From: Heterohyrax brucei
Taxonomy: Eukaryota; Chordata; Mammalia; Hyracoidea; Procaviidae
DNA: 64,000 bases
Direction: 5' to 3'
Assembly (NCBI GenBank): GCA_028571685.1
Contig: CM053158.1
Coordinates: forward strand, 60,046,001-60,110,000
A model generated the notes under the pieces. The model was not told the origin of the DNA. It saw nothing but the letters and a program-made list of their open reading frames with translations, and did not search any database. Positions 12,451 through 64,000 of this stretch are shown here, in pieces. The stretch's first letter is position 1, and each line of letters opens with the position of its first letter. The translations under genes and the position numbers were made by a program.

Positions 12451-14055
12451 TTTTTATTTTAGAAGATCAGGAAATTATCTCCTTCCCTTTCTCTTTAGAT
12501 TGTTCTTGTTGCTTCTTCCCAGGGTTCACAGCATCTCCCATTCTAGCCATACCTTTTCTTGCACAGCTTGTCCAGGGGCTTTGATCTGCACTGTTTCAAC
12601 CCGACCTCTCTGTGTCTGAATGATTCCAGCATCAGAGGAGACATGTGTTTATGATATTGGGCTTGATTGGGTGTGTCAGTGGTGCTGGACTGGGGTTAGG
12701 CATGGCTACTGCATCAGACTGGGTGGGCTAGCTAGTAAGACACCAGTTGAGGAGTCCAGTCTAAGGTGCTGCACTGGATGAAAGACAGGGCTGTAGGCAG
12801 CACACAGGTTGGTGGTGAGTCCACGGGCTTTGCTCAGGTCAGTGGTAATGCCACAGGTTTGCACTGGCAAGTGGGGAGGCCAGTCTAAGCATGGTGTCCC
12901 ATGCTCAATGTAGGCTCAAGGACAGTGTCCCAGCCTTTATGCAGATCCAGGGATGATGTCTCAGCCTCTGTGGTGGTTCTGGAGATGTGGCTGTAAGGCC
13001 TGTTTTTGGACATGCCATGGATGCTATACTGGCCTTCAGGTTTCTGGGTAAAGCATGTGTTCCTGTGGAGTTGGGTTTGGGTGAGTATGTCCACAGCATT
13101 GTGGAAGTTTTTCTTGCAGTGTTGGGCCAGGGTGGGTAAGTTTATGATATAAGGTTGTACTGGGCATACCTCAGAGGGGTAGGATGAGCCAAGCTTAGGC
13201 TGCTGTGCAGTTTTTACACCATGGGAGTGGGGTTAAATTCCCACCTCAGATCAGTCAGCTCCCAGTGGGGAGTTCAGCCTGTGTCTCCAGCCATAAATAG
13301 CTGCACTAGCCTCTGACAGATAGCTGGGCAAGGAGGCTATATGTGTTGACAGGACCAATTCCTGGTGATTATACTTTGTCTCATTTGCTTCCTTAAACGG
13401 GGGCAGGAGGGGGGTGTGGGGAGTGTGGTGAAGGGCGCATAAACTTGCACTGTTGCACTTTTTCTGCACTCCTTCCGTGTGGCATTTGAACCGATGTTCC
13501 TGCCCATTTCCCAAGATTTAGTATTAGTTCAGTCTGCACCACTCTCCTCAGGTGGCACACCCTTGGAGTTCCCAGACATCCACCCTGTGCTCCACCTGAG
13601 CCCCACTCTCTCCAGGTCTTCCCAGTCCTGATATGTACCCTGCCTGCTTTGCTGCTCTGTTCCACACTGATTTCTTAATTTCTGAGTTTGTCTTCTCCAC
13701 ACTGCTCCCTCCCTGTGCTCTCTGCTCGCAAGCACCTTTTGTCTCCATTCAAGACGGTTGTGTTGAGCCAGGCTACTGAGTCAGGTGTCTATGTTCTGCC
13801 AGACTTTGCTTTCCCACCGTATGCTTTGTGTTTTCATCTTTACTCAGCTTTCCCTTTGGTTCTTCAAAGGGAAAAAGCAAGCCTTCCCTTTGGTTGCTGC
13901 CTGGGGTTCCAAGGCCTTTTGCTGTATCATGTCTTAGTTGTCTACTTCTGATATTGGTGCAGGAGGGCAATATTGTGTGACCAGATATTTGGTCATCTTG
14001 TGTCTGTCTCTGCTCCACAGAGTTTTTATGGCTATGATTTTTTTGCAAGTAGATT
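12451..14055 (-). mobile_element. Old L1: ORF1 start and 5' UTR region (antisense)
   Basis: GC-richer antisense sequence continuing the old L1 upstream of ORF1, as expected for an L1 5' UTR. The open frames here (for example 13251-13514 and 13393-13665 minus) are overlapping and without recognisable domains. I treat them as chance frames in GC-rich 5' UTR. The upstream border near 14055 is a guess. Confidence 0.5.
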
Positions 14056-14064
14056 GACATGCAC

Positions 14065-14297
14065 CTCTAAACAACAACAGCAGCAGCAGCAAGACCCAGT
14101 GACATCAAGCTGATTCCAACTGACAGCAACCCTATAAGACAGAGTAGACTGCCCCATAGGGTTTCCAAGAAACAGCTGGATTTGAACTGTTGACCTTTTT
14201 GTCAGCAGCCTAACGCTTAATCATTGAGCCACCACACACTTCTGATTGATTCAAACCATTACCCTTTTGGTTAGCCTAATGCTTCACTGTCTGTGCC
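14065..14297 (-). mobile_element. AfroSINE with an extra head fragment
   Basis: Minus-strand AfroSINE with a CAA/CAG-rich tail (aacaacaacagcagcagcag) and head ending near 14242. A second partial tRNA-like head (about 14247-14297, containing 'ttcaaacc' and 'ttttggttag') follows directly. Confidence 0.75.
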
Positions 14298-14592
14298 AGA
14301 TTATCCAGGTGAGTCCAACTCAACCATGGCAGTATTTAAAATCAGAGAACCTCTTCTGGTTCTAGGCACAGAGAAAGTTAAGACAGAAGAGAAAAGGCAA
14401 GGAAGTGAATTCTCAGAAGAGCATCCGGAAAGGTATACAATTGTGCTGACACTTCAATTTTAACCTCACAACACTCATGTTGGATTCTGACTTAAAGAAC
14501 TATATTTTAATTAAATTTGTTAAGCCACTAAATTGGTGATAATTTTTAATAGCAGAAATAGAAAACTAATATACCTTTGCTTATTGGCCAGT
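14298..14592. other. Intergenic, no gene seen
   Basis: AT-rich sequence between two SINEs. No open frame or repeat that I can name. Confidence 0.5.
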
Positions 14593-14740
14593 TGGAAACC
14601 TTAGTGGTGTAGAAATTAAGGGCTGCAGCTGCTACAGCTGGCAGTTCAGATCCACCAGAAAACTCTACGGGGGCTGTTCTACTCTGTTCTACAGGGTCAC
14701 TAAGGGTTGAAATCAACTTGATGGCAGTGGGTTTGGTTTG
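14593..14740 (+). mobile_element. AfroSINE
   Basis: Plus-strand copy starting 'ggaaaccttagtggtgtag' and ending 'gcagtgggtttggttt', with a short internal deletion near the B box. Confidence 0.85.
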
Positions 14741-15399
14741 ATATTTTGATCATTTATGTACCTTCTTTGGGCAAAGGTCTATTCAAATTTTTACCTTCAT
14801 TTTAATCCCTTTTTCTTTTTTTAAAGGGAGATAAGAATGAAGGAGTTAAACTGTTAAAAATGTACAAACTCAGGTGAGAGAGGCAGTTTTTCATGGGGGG
14901 CAGTTAGGTATTTCTCAGGCTTAAATGAGGCAAGTGGGTAGGGGCTGTGGGAAGGAACAGCAAGTGGCTTGCCTAAGGGGCTACCTCAAGCTCCGAAGGC
15001 CATGACTGCTGTAACGTGAGCCCTGTGCTGTCTGGTATGTGGGATTTCAAGGGAAGCAGAAATCTGGAGTTTTACGTGAACCCCTGTAGTGAATAAACAA
15101 GCAAACCAACAGTAGACAAAGCCAGCATGTCTGTAGGCTGCTGCAGCCGTGCCTTAGAACCTGCATTTGGACTATGTGCTCAAGTTGTCATCCGGGGATA
15201 ACCATGAGCTATGAGGACGGGAGTGCTTGGCCGACTCCAGACAAAGCCCTGCTTGATGTAGTGGAGGTAACAGAGGCAGGGAGGCAATGAAGTCGGACTC
15301 TACACAGGCAAGTGGGCTGGGACTAAGGGGGTCCCGGCCAGGCCATGTCATGGTGAGAGGGGGCTTTGAGAGCACAATTGAGGTGGTGCTTCCTCAGAG
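14741..15399. other. Intergenic, unassigned
   Basis: Moderately GC-rich sequence downstream of PRKAG2. Overlapping open frames on both strands (15172-15375 minus, 15287-15562 plus, 15323-15616 minus) have no domain I recognise. It may contain an old unidentified repeat. Confidence 0.4.
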
Positions 15400-15640
15400 G
15401 CCTTGTTTGATAACACATAGTAACGTGGCAGTGATGGCATACTTGCCTCCTGTGAGGAAGACTCAAGCTCTGTCCCTGGCCAGTGTCCCTCATATAACCA
15501 CTGTGTATCAGTGGAGGCTTGCATGTTGCCTTCAGTGGAACTTCCAGACTGAGAGGGACTAGGAAGAACCAGCAGTGTACTTCTGAAAATTGGCCAATGA
15601 GAATGCTATAGGTCACAATGGTCAGATCCTGTTTGTGCGA
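15400..15640 (+). repeat. Likely RTE-associated/AfroSINE-related repeat
   Basis: The block 'gtatcagtggaggcttgcat' followed by 'gactaggaagaa' and 'acttctgaaaattggccaat' resembles the body of the longer Afrotherian SINE variants at 20888-21075 and 26619-26893 (shared 'gaagaaaggcctg...acttcc' and 'aaccctat' steps). Assignment is by resemblance only. Confidence 0.45.
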
Positions 15641-16730
15641 AAGTAGAGGGCTGATCCATGGTAGCTAACACCATATAGCCAACATGTAATGGGGTTTAAG
15701 GTTTTTCTCTGAGTTCGGCTGGCTCGCCAGTTGGGTCTGACCCTGGCCCCAGCTGGACACTGTGGTGATGTGTGGTAACTTGTTCCATTGGGCCCCTGGC
15801 ATGGCTCTCAGCAGCAGTGCGGCCAGGAGCATGGGGAGTATAGGTGCAGAGGAGCACCTATAGGAAGAGGCATGAGGCCGATTCTCTTTCCTGAATGTTA
15901 CACCAGCAGTGACTCATAGGGCTTTGGTTCTCAGACTTGGGTGTGCTTGCTGTCCATCTGGCATGGACCTGACTGGGTCTCCTAATGAGCACTTCAATGT
16001 GACCCTGAATCAGGTCTTACAGGGAGGAAAACCAGCCCTCAAAACTAGAGTGGTGTGCAGTGATACTCGATTTCTCATCCTCTAATCTGTGAGCTCCTCT
16101 TAGGCACAGACTACGAAGACTCAAGGAGAGATGTACAGAGAGCATCAGGTATCTGAGGTTTCTAAAGGAAACTGGACATGCTGACAGCTAAGTAAAAGCA
16201 GCCCCACCAGAACTTTACCAACTGCTGGATTCGGTAGAGAGCTCAAGATCAAGTTTAATGTATGCAATGTGTTTAGTCGAAGAAATGAGACAAGGGCTAT
16301 GAGTAACTTCACTGAGAGGGAATCCCAGGGGTTTTATGTGAGTGGATTGTAAGCTTGCTGTATATGTAAACTTATAACTAGGTCACTTTGCAGGTGATTT
16401 TATGTAAGGAATTATTTTGGAGCCTGTTGTAGAGTTCTTTATGAAAATAAGATAACTAAGGTAAATTTACTTTCCAATTATTTCCCCATGGATAGGAATT
16501 TTTTCCTGCATGCTTTTTGTACAAGGTGAAATTCCTCTTTTGGTGAAAATTCTTTGGAAGGGAATTGTGACAATTTCATTGCTATGGACTATAAAGTTAA
16601 CCCGTGGAGTATTTTGAATATCCCCTTTCCCAGAATGGTTGTGTGCTCATAGTTTCCCTTCCAAAGGTAAGTGAATTCAGTTAGGTAAGTAACACTTGCA
16701 ACCAATATACTCACAAGACTAAATCGTTTA
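15641..16730. other. Intergenic, no gene seen
   Basis: Mixed-composition sequence with no open frame over 60 codons that carries a known motif. The GC-rich part at 15700-15900 looks like a piece of an old LTR but cannot be named. Confidence 0.4.
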
Positions 16731-16910
16731 CGGTAGCACTACTGACCTTTTGAGCTACACAATTCTTCATTGTAGGGGGCTGACTAGTGCATTGTAGAAT
16801 GTTCAGCAGTTACCCAGTAGATACCAGAGGCACTCCCCAAAAATGTCTTCAGATACTGCTAAATCTATCCTGGGGATAAATCACCTCTGGGTGAGAACCA
16901 CTCTTAGGAG
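16731..16910 (-). repeat. Old hAT-type non-autonomous DNA transposon fragment
   Basis: The sequence 'actgaccttttgagctac ... gtagggggctgactagtgca ... gagaaccac' matches the pattern of a common mammalian hAT-type (MER-class) short element, highly diverged. The family is not fixed. Confidence 0.5.
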
Positions 16911-17380
16911 AAGACTGAATGTGTTAAGTATTTTTCTATGAAAACGGTGTAAGACATTTCATCAGTTCAATAAATTTCAAATATAATTTCCTTAAAACTC
17001 AAAACGAAACCCACTGCTAGATTAGAAAAAAACCAGAATGGATATGCTCCATCTCTGAGATAGATGACACAGGTATTTTCCTTGTGTTTCCTGGTAGGAT
17101 CTGCTTTCTAAGTCATCATCTTGTCTGGTGTTCACAGTAGTTTTCTGTCAGGTCCCCTGGGGTGAAGGGGCAATGGCTCCTGCCCAGGTGTGGTTCCTGG
17201 AGCTGTGCAAGAGCCAAGAGCCCACAGGTGCTGCTCATAGGGGAGTATTTTGGATGAGGCTCACATAAACAGCAAAGGTCTCAACTTACAGACTCATTCC
17301 CTTCGAATGTTCACTAAAAATTACCAATACTTAGGCTTTATTAGACTTGGCATTATTTAAGTACCACTTTTACTTATTCC
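16911..17380. other. Intergenic, no gene seen
   Basis: No repeat or coding signal that I can support. Confidence 0.45.
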
Positions 17381-17543
17381 AGAAACCGTAGTGGTGTAGT
17401 GGGTACGTGCTATGGCTTTTAAACAAAAGGCCAGCAGTTCAAATCTACCAGGTGCTCCTTGGAAACTCTATGGGGCAGTTCTGCTGTTGTTTAGGGTTGC
17501 TATGAGTTGGAATTGACTGTGCGTCAATGGGTTTGGTTTTTTG
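17381..17543 (+). mobile_element. AfroSINE
   Basis: Plus-strand full-length-like copy ('agaaaccgtagtggtgtagt' to 'tgggtttggtttttt') just downstream of the predicted PRKAG2 poly(A) site. Confidence 0.88.
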
Positions 17544-17804
17544 CTTTTCTTCCTTATTCCTAGAAAGGCACAGAGATGTACATTTAACATAATCAAGTCT
17601 TCATCTTTTGCCAGGTACAAATCCTAACTCTTAGACCTGATGAATATATGTTTTCCTCAAGTGACAAGGAAATGCTAATACATTTTTTTTCAAGCAGCCC
17701 AAATACTGGTTTCTGAAGCAGAAAACATATACCATGTCATCTATACACTCTGTGTGTGGATATAATTAAACAAGTAAAGAGTAGATTAATAATAGATTAT
17801 TTGA

Positions 17805-19274
17805 GTTTCAAAACTGTTTTTTTATTTTTACAATATAAAAAGCAAAAACAAAATTGTGCTATTTTAGCAGCTTTGTGACTTTTTTCCCTTTCCCCAAACA
17901 TTATTGCTGGCCTAAATAACCACCCCAGCTGTTTCTAAGGGAAGAAATATGCATATGCTCTCATACTTGTCCCACTTAGGAGATACAAAAATTGAGTTTC
18001 AACACAAGAAAATTTTTATGTGGCATTCTAAAATAGGTTCCTATATAATAATGGAACTATAGAAGGTTCTTCCTGATGATGGGAAAGACGAAAGAATTCA
18101 TATTCTCCTTTAACTGGAGAGAAATATCCATGTGGAAAATTGCATGTGGAATTTTAATTAATATGCAATGAAGTATGTGATTTTTTAAAGAATTTCTTTA
18201 ACAAAAAGATAGATAGTAGGATTTATTTTAATTTCTTCAGTTTGCAAAAAAAATTTTTATACTCATATATATACAGTGTCAACATTTTCAGAAGCAGTTA
18301 CATTAGGACACTTTTTGTTTCTCTTCAACTGCATGACAATACTGTATGTGCCACAATAAAATTGACAAAAAAAATTGCATCAGCAGTTATACAAACATCA
18401 TGATTTTACATCTTAATACACAAGAAAAAATAGACACCTTTCTGCCCCCATGTCCTCTGACGCCGCCTTTCTGCGCACAGCAGTTGGTCTCCACACAGGC
18501 TTCCAGAAACACTAACGTCTGCAACCTGCCAGTGGCTATTTTAGAAATCATATCCTTTCCAGAGCCAAAGTTAAATAATGAAAAATTTGTCATTTTGAAA
18601 AATATCAATAGTTTATTAATGGATATGGTGACATCTACGCACCAGAAGAGGTGTAAAAACTGCCATGAAAGTAAAAATAAATAAAGCTATTTTAAAAGCA
18701 GTCTTGTTTTACATTGTAGTTCAGAACAGAACATTTAAACATAAAACCACCATTAAAGTTTTAAAGTAATTACCTATATTTGAATGATGACTTTTGGACA
18801 AATTGAATGAGAACAAGCTGATTTACTAAGAGGTTCTGATGTCCACAGTCCAGCAGATCGCCCACCAGTGCGCCCCAGTTGTGATGACATATTGCTGTGT
18901 TCTGACATAAGGCACTATGATCTGAATACGACACACACTCACCTTATGTCACATGACCTGCTGCACACCAGCGGACCCTTTAAATGGAAAATAAGACTTC
19001 CAGGATACAGTGCACTTTTATGACAGACAGCACTTGAAACCTCAGACTGAAGTCTGGAAACAGTCTTTTAGTACAAGCCTGAATCTTCAAGCACATAAAA
19101 TCTTTCTTTTTTATGCTTAGTTTCAACATCACTGGAAAAAAAAAGATGCATCACTAAACCCTGATACACATTCTTAATCATTTTACTCTCTTCTATTGTG
19201 GTCAGTGTTGGAGAGGTAAAACATGACCCAGGGCGCTGTGCAAGTTCTCCTTGAGGGCATCCGCACCCACAGTG
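17805..19274 (-). other. PRKAG2: PRKAG2 3' UTR (end estimated)
   Basis: About 1.5 kb of AT-rich sequence without recognisable repeats follows the PRKAG2 stop on the minus strand, as expected for its 3' UTR. Minus-strand AATAAA hexamers lie at 18617-18612, 18227-18222 and 17826-17821. The last one, just before repeat-rich intergenic DNA, is the best candidate for the distal cleavage signal. Short open frames here (for example 18346-18684 plus) are chance ORFs. The end position is inferred; RNA data would fix it. Confidence 0.7.
17821..17826 (-). terminator. Candidate distal poly(A) signal AATAAA
   Basis: AATAAA on the minus strand, 1.45 kb past the PRKAG2 stop, with AT-rich sequence around it. 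Two upstream hexamers (18222-18227 and 18612-18617) could give shorter transcripts. Confidence 0.45.
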
Positions 19275-61297
<42,023 letters not shown>

Positions 61298-61739
61298 CTG
61301 AGGAAAACAGAAAAAGACAACATATTTTTAAAGTCAACATCTGAGGAAGAAAAACACTGTCAACTAAAATATTCAGTCTAATCTTGTGAACCACCTTCAA
61401 GTTTTGTTAAGTTTGAGACAACACAAATAACTGAATGTATTAAGAGAAGCAGTGACTGGGGACTATTTTTCAAAACTGAAACAACTGCAATGAACTTCAA
61501 AATAATTTCTGTTATTGTTCCTAAAGACTCTTACATAATATTTTATATAATTAAAACCACATAAAAGAATTAATACTCAGAGTCAAACCCCTCCTAAATG
61601 TGGTTATTGATTTGAAAACAAAGATATAAAATTACTAGAAAGGTAAGTACTTTCAGTATGTTTAATAATGAAACAAAGAAGCATACTTTCTCATTTTCAG
61701 GAGGTGGAGACAGAAGAGTTATGAAAGATGCAACACACA

Positions 61740-61800
61740 TCTTTTATCTTCTTGGGACATTCACCGTGTGCCTAGTATGTGCCATGCACTGTTCAGAGTA
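61740..61800 (+). repeat. L2/MIR-type fragment
   Basis: 'gtgtgcctagtatgtgccat gcactgttc' is the typical short core. Confidence 0.45.
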
Positions 61801-61819
61801 TACTCACACCAGGGCTCTG

Positions 61820-62035
61820 AACTGCTTCACTTGAGTTCCAACCCCTGCTTAGAATTTGCATTTCTAAGAAGTTCCCAGGCAATACTAATGCTGCTGGAGG
61901 GACCAACATTAAGAACCACTACTAAATCAATGGTTCTCAGAATTTATTATCCATAAGAATCACCTTAGGATCTTGTTCAATTGTAGATTCTGATTTATTA
62001 TATCTCAGGGTGGAAATGTACATTCTCAGTAGGGG
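61820..62035 (+). repeat. Two adjacent MER5-like hAT fragments
   Basis: The first ends 'aatttgcatttctaagaagt...gctgctggagggacc...aagaaccactact' (to 61922). The second begins 'aatggttctcagaatttatt' and continues 'aagaatcacctta...gattctgatt' (61930-62035). Confidence 0.65.
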
Positions 62036-62288
62036 TCATATAGAGAAGCAGCCTGAAGCCCTGCCTCACATGTGGTACCTCATTTAAATATCAGTACAAA
62101 CATCCTTTTGGATACTAGACCAGATGAAGGAGGTATTACACATGATTATTTTCTAATGGCCAAAGGCTCAGTACTGAAAATGATCCTCTAGACACAAATA
62201 GCAAAGAAATATATGGAAAATTGTCTAAACTTAATAACCAAAACAACTTAATACAAACTTAAAACATCATGTGTAGCTGCTAAATTAG
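62036..62288. other. PRKAG2 intron sequence
   Basis: Short unassigned stretch, AT-rich. Confidence 0.4.
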
Positions 62289-62830
62289 TGTCATGGATTG
62301 AATTGTGTACCCCTAAAACTGTGTGTAGCAATTTGGCTACGCCATGATTCCTGGTATCATGTGATGCTCCCATATGCTGCAACCCTGCCTCAGTGGTGTT
62401 AATGAGGGAGGCTGGGCAGCAGTTGTGTTGGTGGGGCAGGATTCAATATGTAAGACTGTAGTGTGCCTTGAGGCAATCTCATGGGATACAGAGGACACGC
62501 CCCACGTGGCTAGATTAACAGAATCCTAAACCTAGCTGTCAAAGTATGGGAATTTTGCCTGCCTGTCCCCCCAGCAGCGCGTCTGAGTCTAGCTGCTAGG
62601 CAAGACCCAGCTCCGCCTGCCAGCCAAGACAGAGGAAAAAAAAGTCAAAATGGTGCGTTTACCTTCCGTCTGTGAGACCCAGGGCTAGCAAGGAGCAGGA
62701 CAGCCCTGTGCCATGTCCTGGGGCTGATTAAGTGATCAGAAGGCTCCGTTTGATTATCAATTCAGGTCTTGGTTTCCAGAGGGATATAAGGGGACGTGTG
62801 CTCAGTCCGCCATCCGACTCCGCCCTACCT
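62289..62830 (+). repeat. MaLR-related LTR with a divergent second half
   Basis: The first about 230 bp (TGTCATGGATTGAATTGTGT onwards) match the start of the LTR at 22063-21571. From about 62520 the sequence differs and is GC-richer, with 'agagggatataagggga' (TATA-like) near 62780. It may be a different LTR subfamily or two joined elements. Confidence 0.55.
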
Positions 62831-62943
62831 TGGCAAACTGACTAATTTCACTCAGCATAACATCTTCCAAAAGACTCGATGTTATGTTTCCTAAGATCAT
62901 CGTTATATTCTTTATCATTGCATGACATTCCACTGTGTGAATA
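62831..62943 (-). mobile_element. Old L1, ORF2 3' end (antisense), left part
   Basis: 'tttcactcagcataacatct' and 'cactgtgtgaata' are complements of L1 ORF2 C-terminal sequence. It is split by the mariner derivative and resumes at 63496. Confidence 0.7.
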
Positions 62944-63495
62944 CCAGATCTGTGAACTTAACTGTTCTAATTGCTACACACCTCATTGCTGAATATCACT
63001 AAGGTTATGTTTTGAAGTACTCCTCTTGGGAAGCTATGAACTGATGCCAGTGCCTACTCTACCTTTCAAAGCAATTTTGGAACTTTTTCTGGAATGGCCA
63101 ATTGCGTACGGTGGTACAGTGGCAAGTTTGCAGACTTAAGTGTATAACTGTCTGTGAGGGTGTTTTCAGTCAGTAAACAAATAACTATATTGAAACACCC
63201 CATCTACTCACCTGATCTGGCCCCCAGTGACTTTTTTCTTTACCCAAAGATAAAGGAAGTATTGAAAGTAAAACATTTTGATGACATTCAGGACATCAAA
63301 GGTGATATGATGACAGCTCTGATGGCCATTCCAGAAAAAGAGTTCCAAAACTGCTTTGAAGGGTGGACTAGGCACTGGTGTCAGTGCACAGCTTCCCAAG
63401 GAGAGTACTTTGAAGGTGACTGTAGTGATATTCAGAAGTGAGGTAGGTAGCACTTTTTCTAGGATGAGTTTGAGAACTTAACTGTCAGACTTCAT
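62944..63495 (+). mobile_element. Mariner derivative with fold-back structure (copy 2)
   Basis: A TA-flanked element with a 95-codon frame (63154-63441) covering the C-terminal part of a mariner transposase (DLAPSDFFLYPKIKEVLKVK, then the EFQNCFEGWTRHW region). The 5' arm (62951-63103) is an inverted copy of the 3' arm (about 63330-63490), roughly 85% alike over 150 bp by eye. For example, 'ggaactttttctggaatggcca' at the inner end pairs with 'tggccattccagaaaaagagttcc'. It has the same design as 45452-45906. It is inserted in L1 ORF2. Confidence 0.78.
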
Positions 63496-64000
63496 ATACC
63501 ACAGTTTATTCATCTGTTGATGGGCACCTAGGTTTACTCCATTTTTCTTGCTATTGTGGACACTGCTGCAATAAACATTGGTGTGCATATATATATTCAT
63601 GTCATAGCCCTTACTGCTCTAAGATATATTTCAAGATGGGAGACTGCTTGACCCTATGGTATTTCTATTTCTAGCTTTTTAAGAAAGTACCATATCTATT
63701 TCCACAGTGACTATATCATTTTACATTCAAATCAGAAGTGTAGAAGAGTTATAGTGTCTCTACGTCTCTAACCTTTATTGTTTTATGTTTTTTGGATTAA
63801 TGCCAGCCTTGTTGAGGTGGTGTCTGACTATAGTTTTAACTTGCATTTCTCTAATGGCTAATGATCACAAGCATTTCCTCAGGTGTCTGTTACAGTAATG
63901 GATGTCTTCTGTGGTGAACTGCCTTTTCACACCCTTTGCTCATTGTTTAACTGGGTTATTTGTCTTTGTTGTTAAAGTTTTGTAATATCTTATAGATTAT
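63496..64000 (-). mobile_element. Old L1 ORF2 C-terminal part (antisense), continues past the window
   Basis: 'ttattcatctgttgatgggc acctagg', 'tgctgcaataaacattggtg' and 'tgaactgccttttcacaccc' are complements of the L1 ORF2 3' region, in L1 order. No PRKAG2 exon lies in it. Confidence 0.78.

Noticed and set aside
13251..13748. Overlapping minus-strand frames in GC-rich DNA
   Set aside because: Several frames overlap in different phases with no known domain. They fall in the 5' region of an old L1.
18346..18684. 112-codon plus-strand frame
   Set aside because: Antisense to the PRKAG2 3' UTR, low-complexity composition, no domain or splice context.
63154..63441. 95-codon mariner frame
   Set aside because: Same reasons: C-terminal fragment inside a fold-back element in an L1.
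61301..64000. Search for the next upstream PRKAG2 exon (first half of CBS1)
   Set aside because: No sequence encoding the expected segment with splice sites was found; the region is MER5, LTR, L1 and mariner sequence, so the exon must lie beyond the window.

Overview
This is mammalian nuclear DNA, most likely from an elephant or a close relative (Paenungulata, Afrotheria). The evidence is about 20 copies of a tRNA-derived SINE of the AfroSINE type, a BovB/RTE-type LINE, Tigger1 and mariner DNA transposons, ERVL/MaLR LTRs and many L1 copies. These surround spliced vertebrate exons. I see no operon, CRISPR array or other prokaryotic feature.

The only cellular gene I can support is the 3' part of PRKAG2 (AMP-activated protein kinase gamma-2 subunit), on the minus strand. 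Ten coding exons run from 61297 down to the stop codon at 19275-19277: 82, 59, 46, 55, 127, 166, 38, 147, 94 and 32 bp. Each has AG/GT borders where expected, and the reading phase is kept across every junction. They encode 281 residues: the second half of CBS1, then CBS2, CBS3, CBS4 and the C-terminus. The 3' UTR follows, down to about 17805. Upstream exons lie beyond position 64000.

Layout. 1-14060 is downstream of the gene: an old minus-strand L1 split by a younger near-full-length minus-strand L1, which itself carries AfroSINEs, a MaLR LTR and an RTE. 14060-17800 is intergenic sequence with SINEs and old DNA-transposon remnants. 17805-35564 holds eight closely spaced PRKAG2 exons, with an ERVL remnant (dUTPase region plus 3' LTR) at 22085-23292. 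35565-60054 is one 24.5-kb intron, most of which is a nest: a minus-strand Tigger1 (37467-58572) split by a minus-strand L1 at about 38.3-47.0 kb and by a mariner (47661-57659). That mariner is split by a plus-strand L1, which contains a further truncated L1. 60055-64000 holds two exons, MER5-like remnants, a MaLR-type LTR and L1 sequence interrupted by a mariner derivative.

No previously unknown multi-gene system is visible. The most unusual signals are: (1) two mariner copies with the same rearranged fold-back structure, long inverted arms made from the transposase 3' end; (2) a decayed IS630/Tc1-like element with about 35-bp terminal inverted repeats and an unusual transposase; (3) an L1 whose 5' UTR is an array of about 215-250-bp monomers, beside L1s with a different 5' UTR; and (4) a shared 3' end between the RTE LINE and the AfroSINEs. 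Repeat borders are estimates, usually within 5-20 bp.
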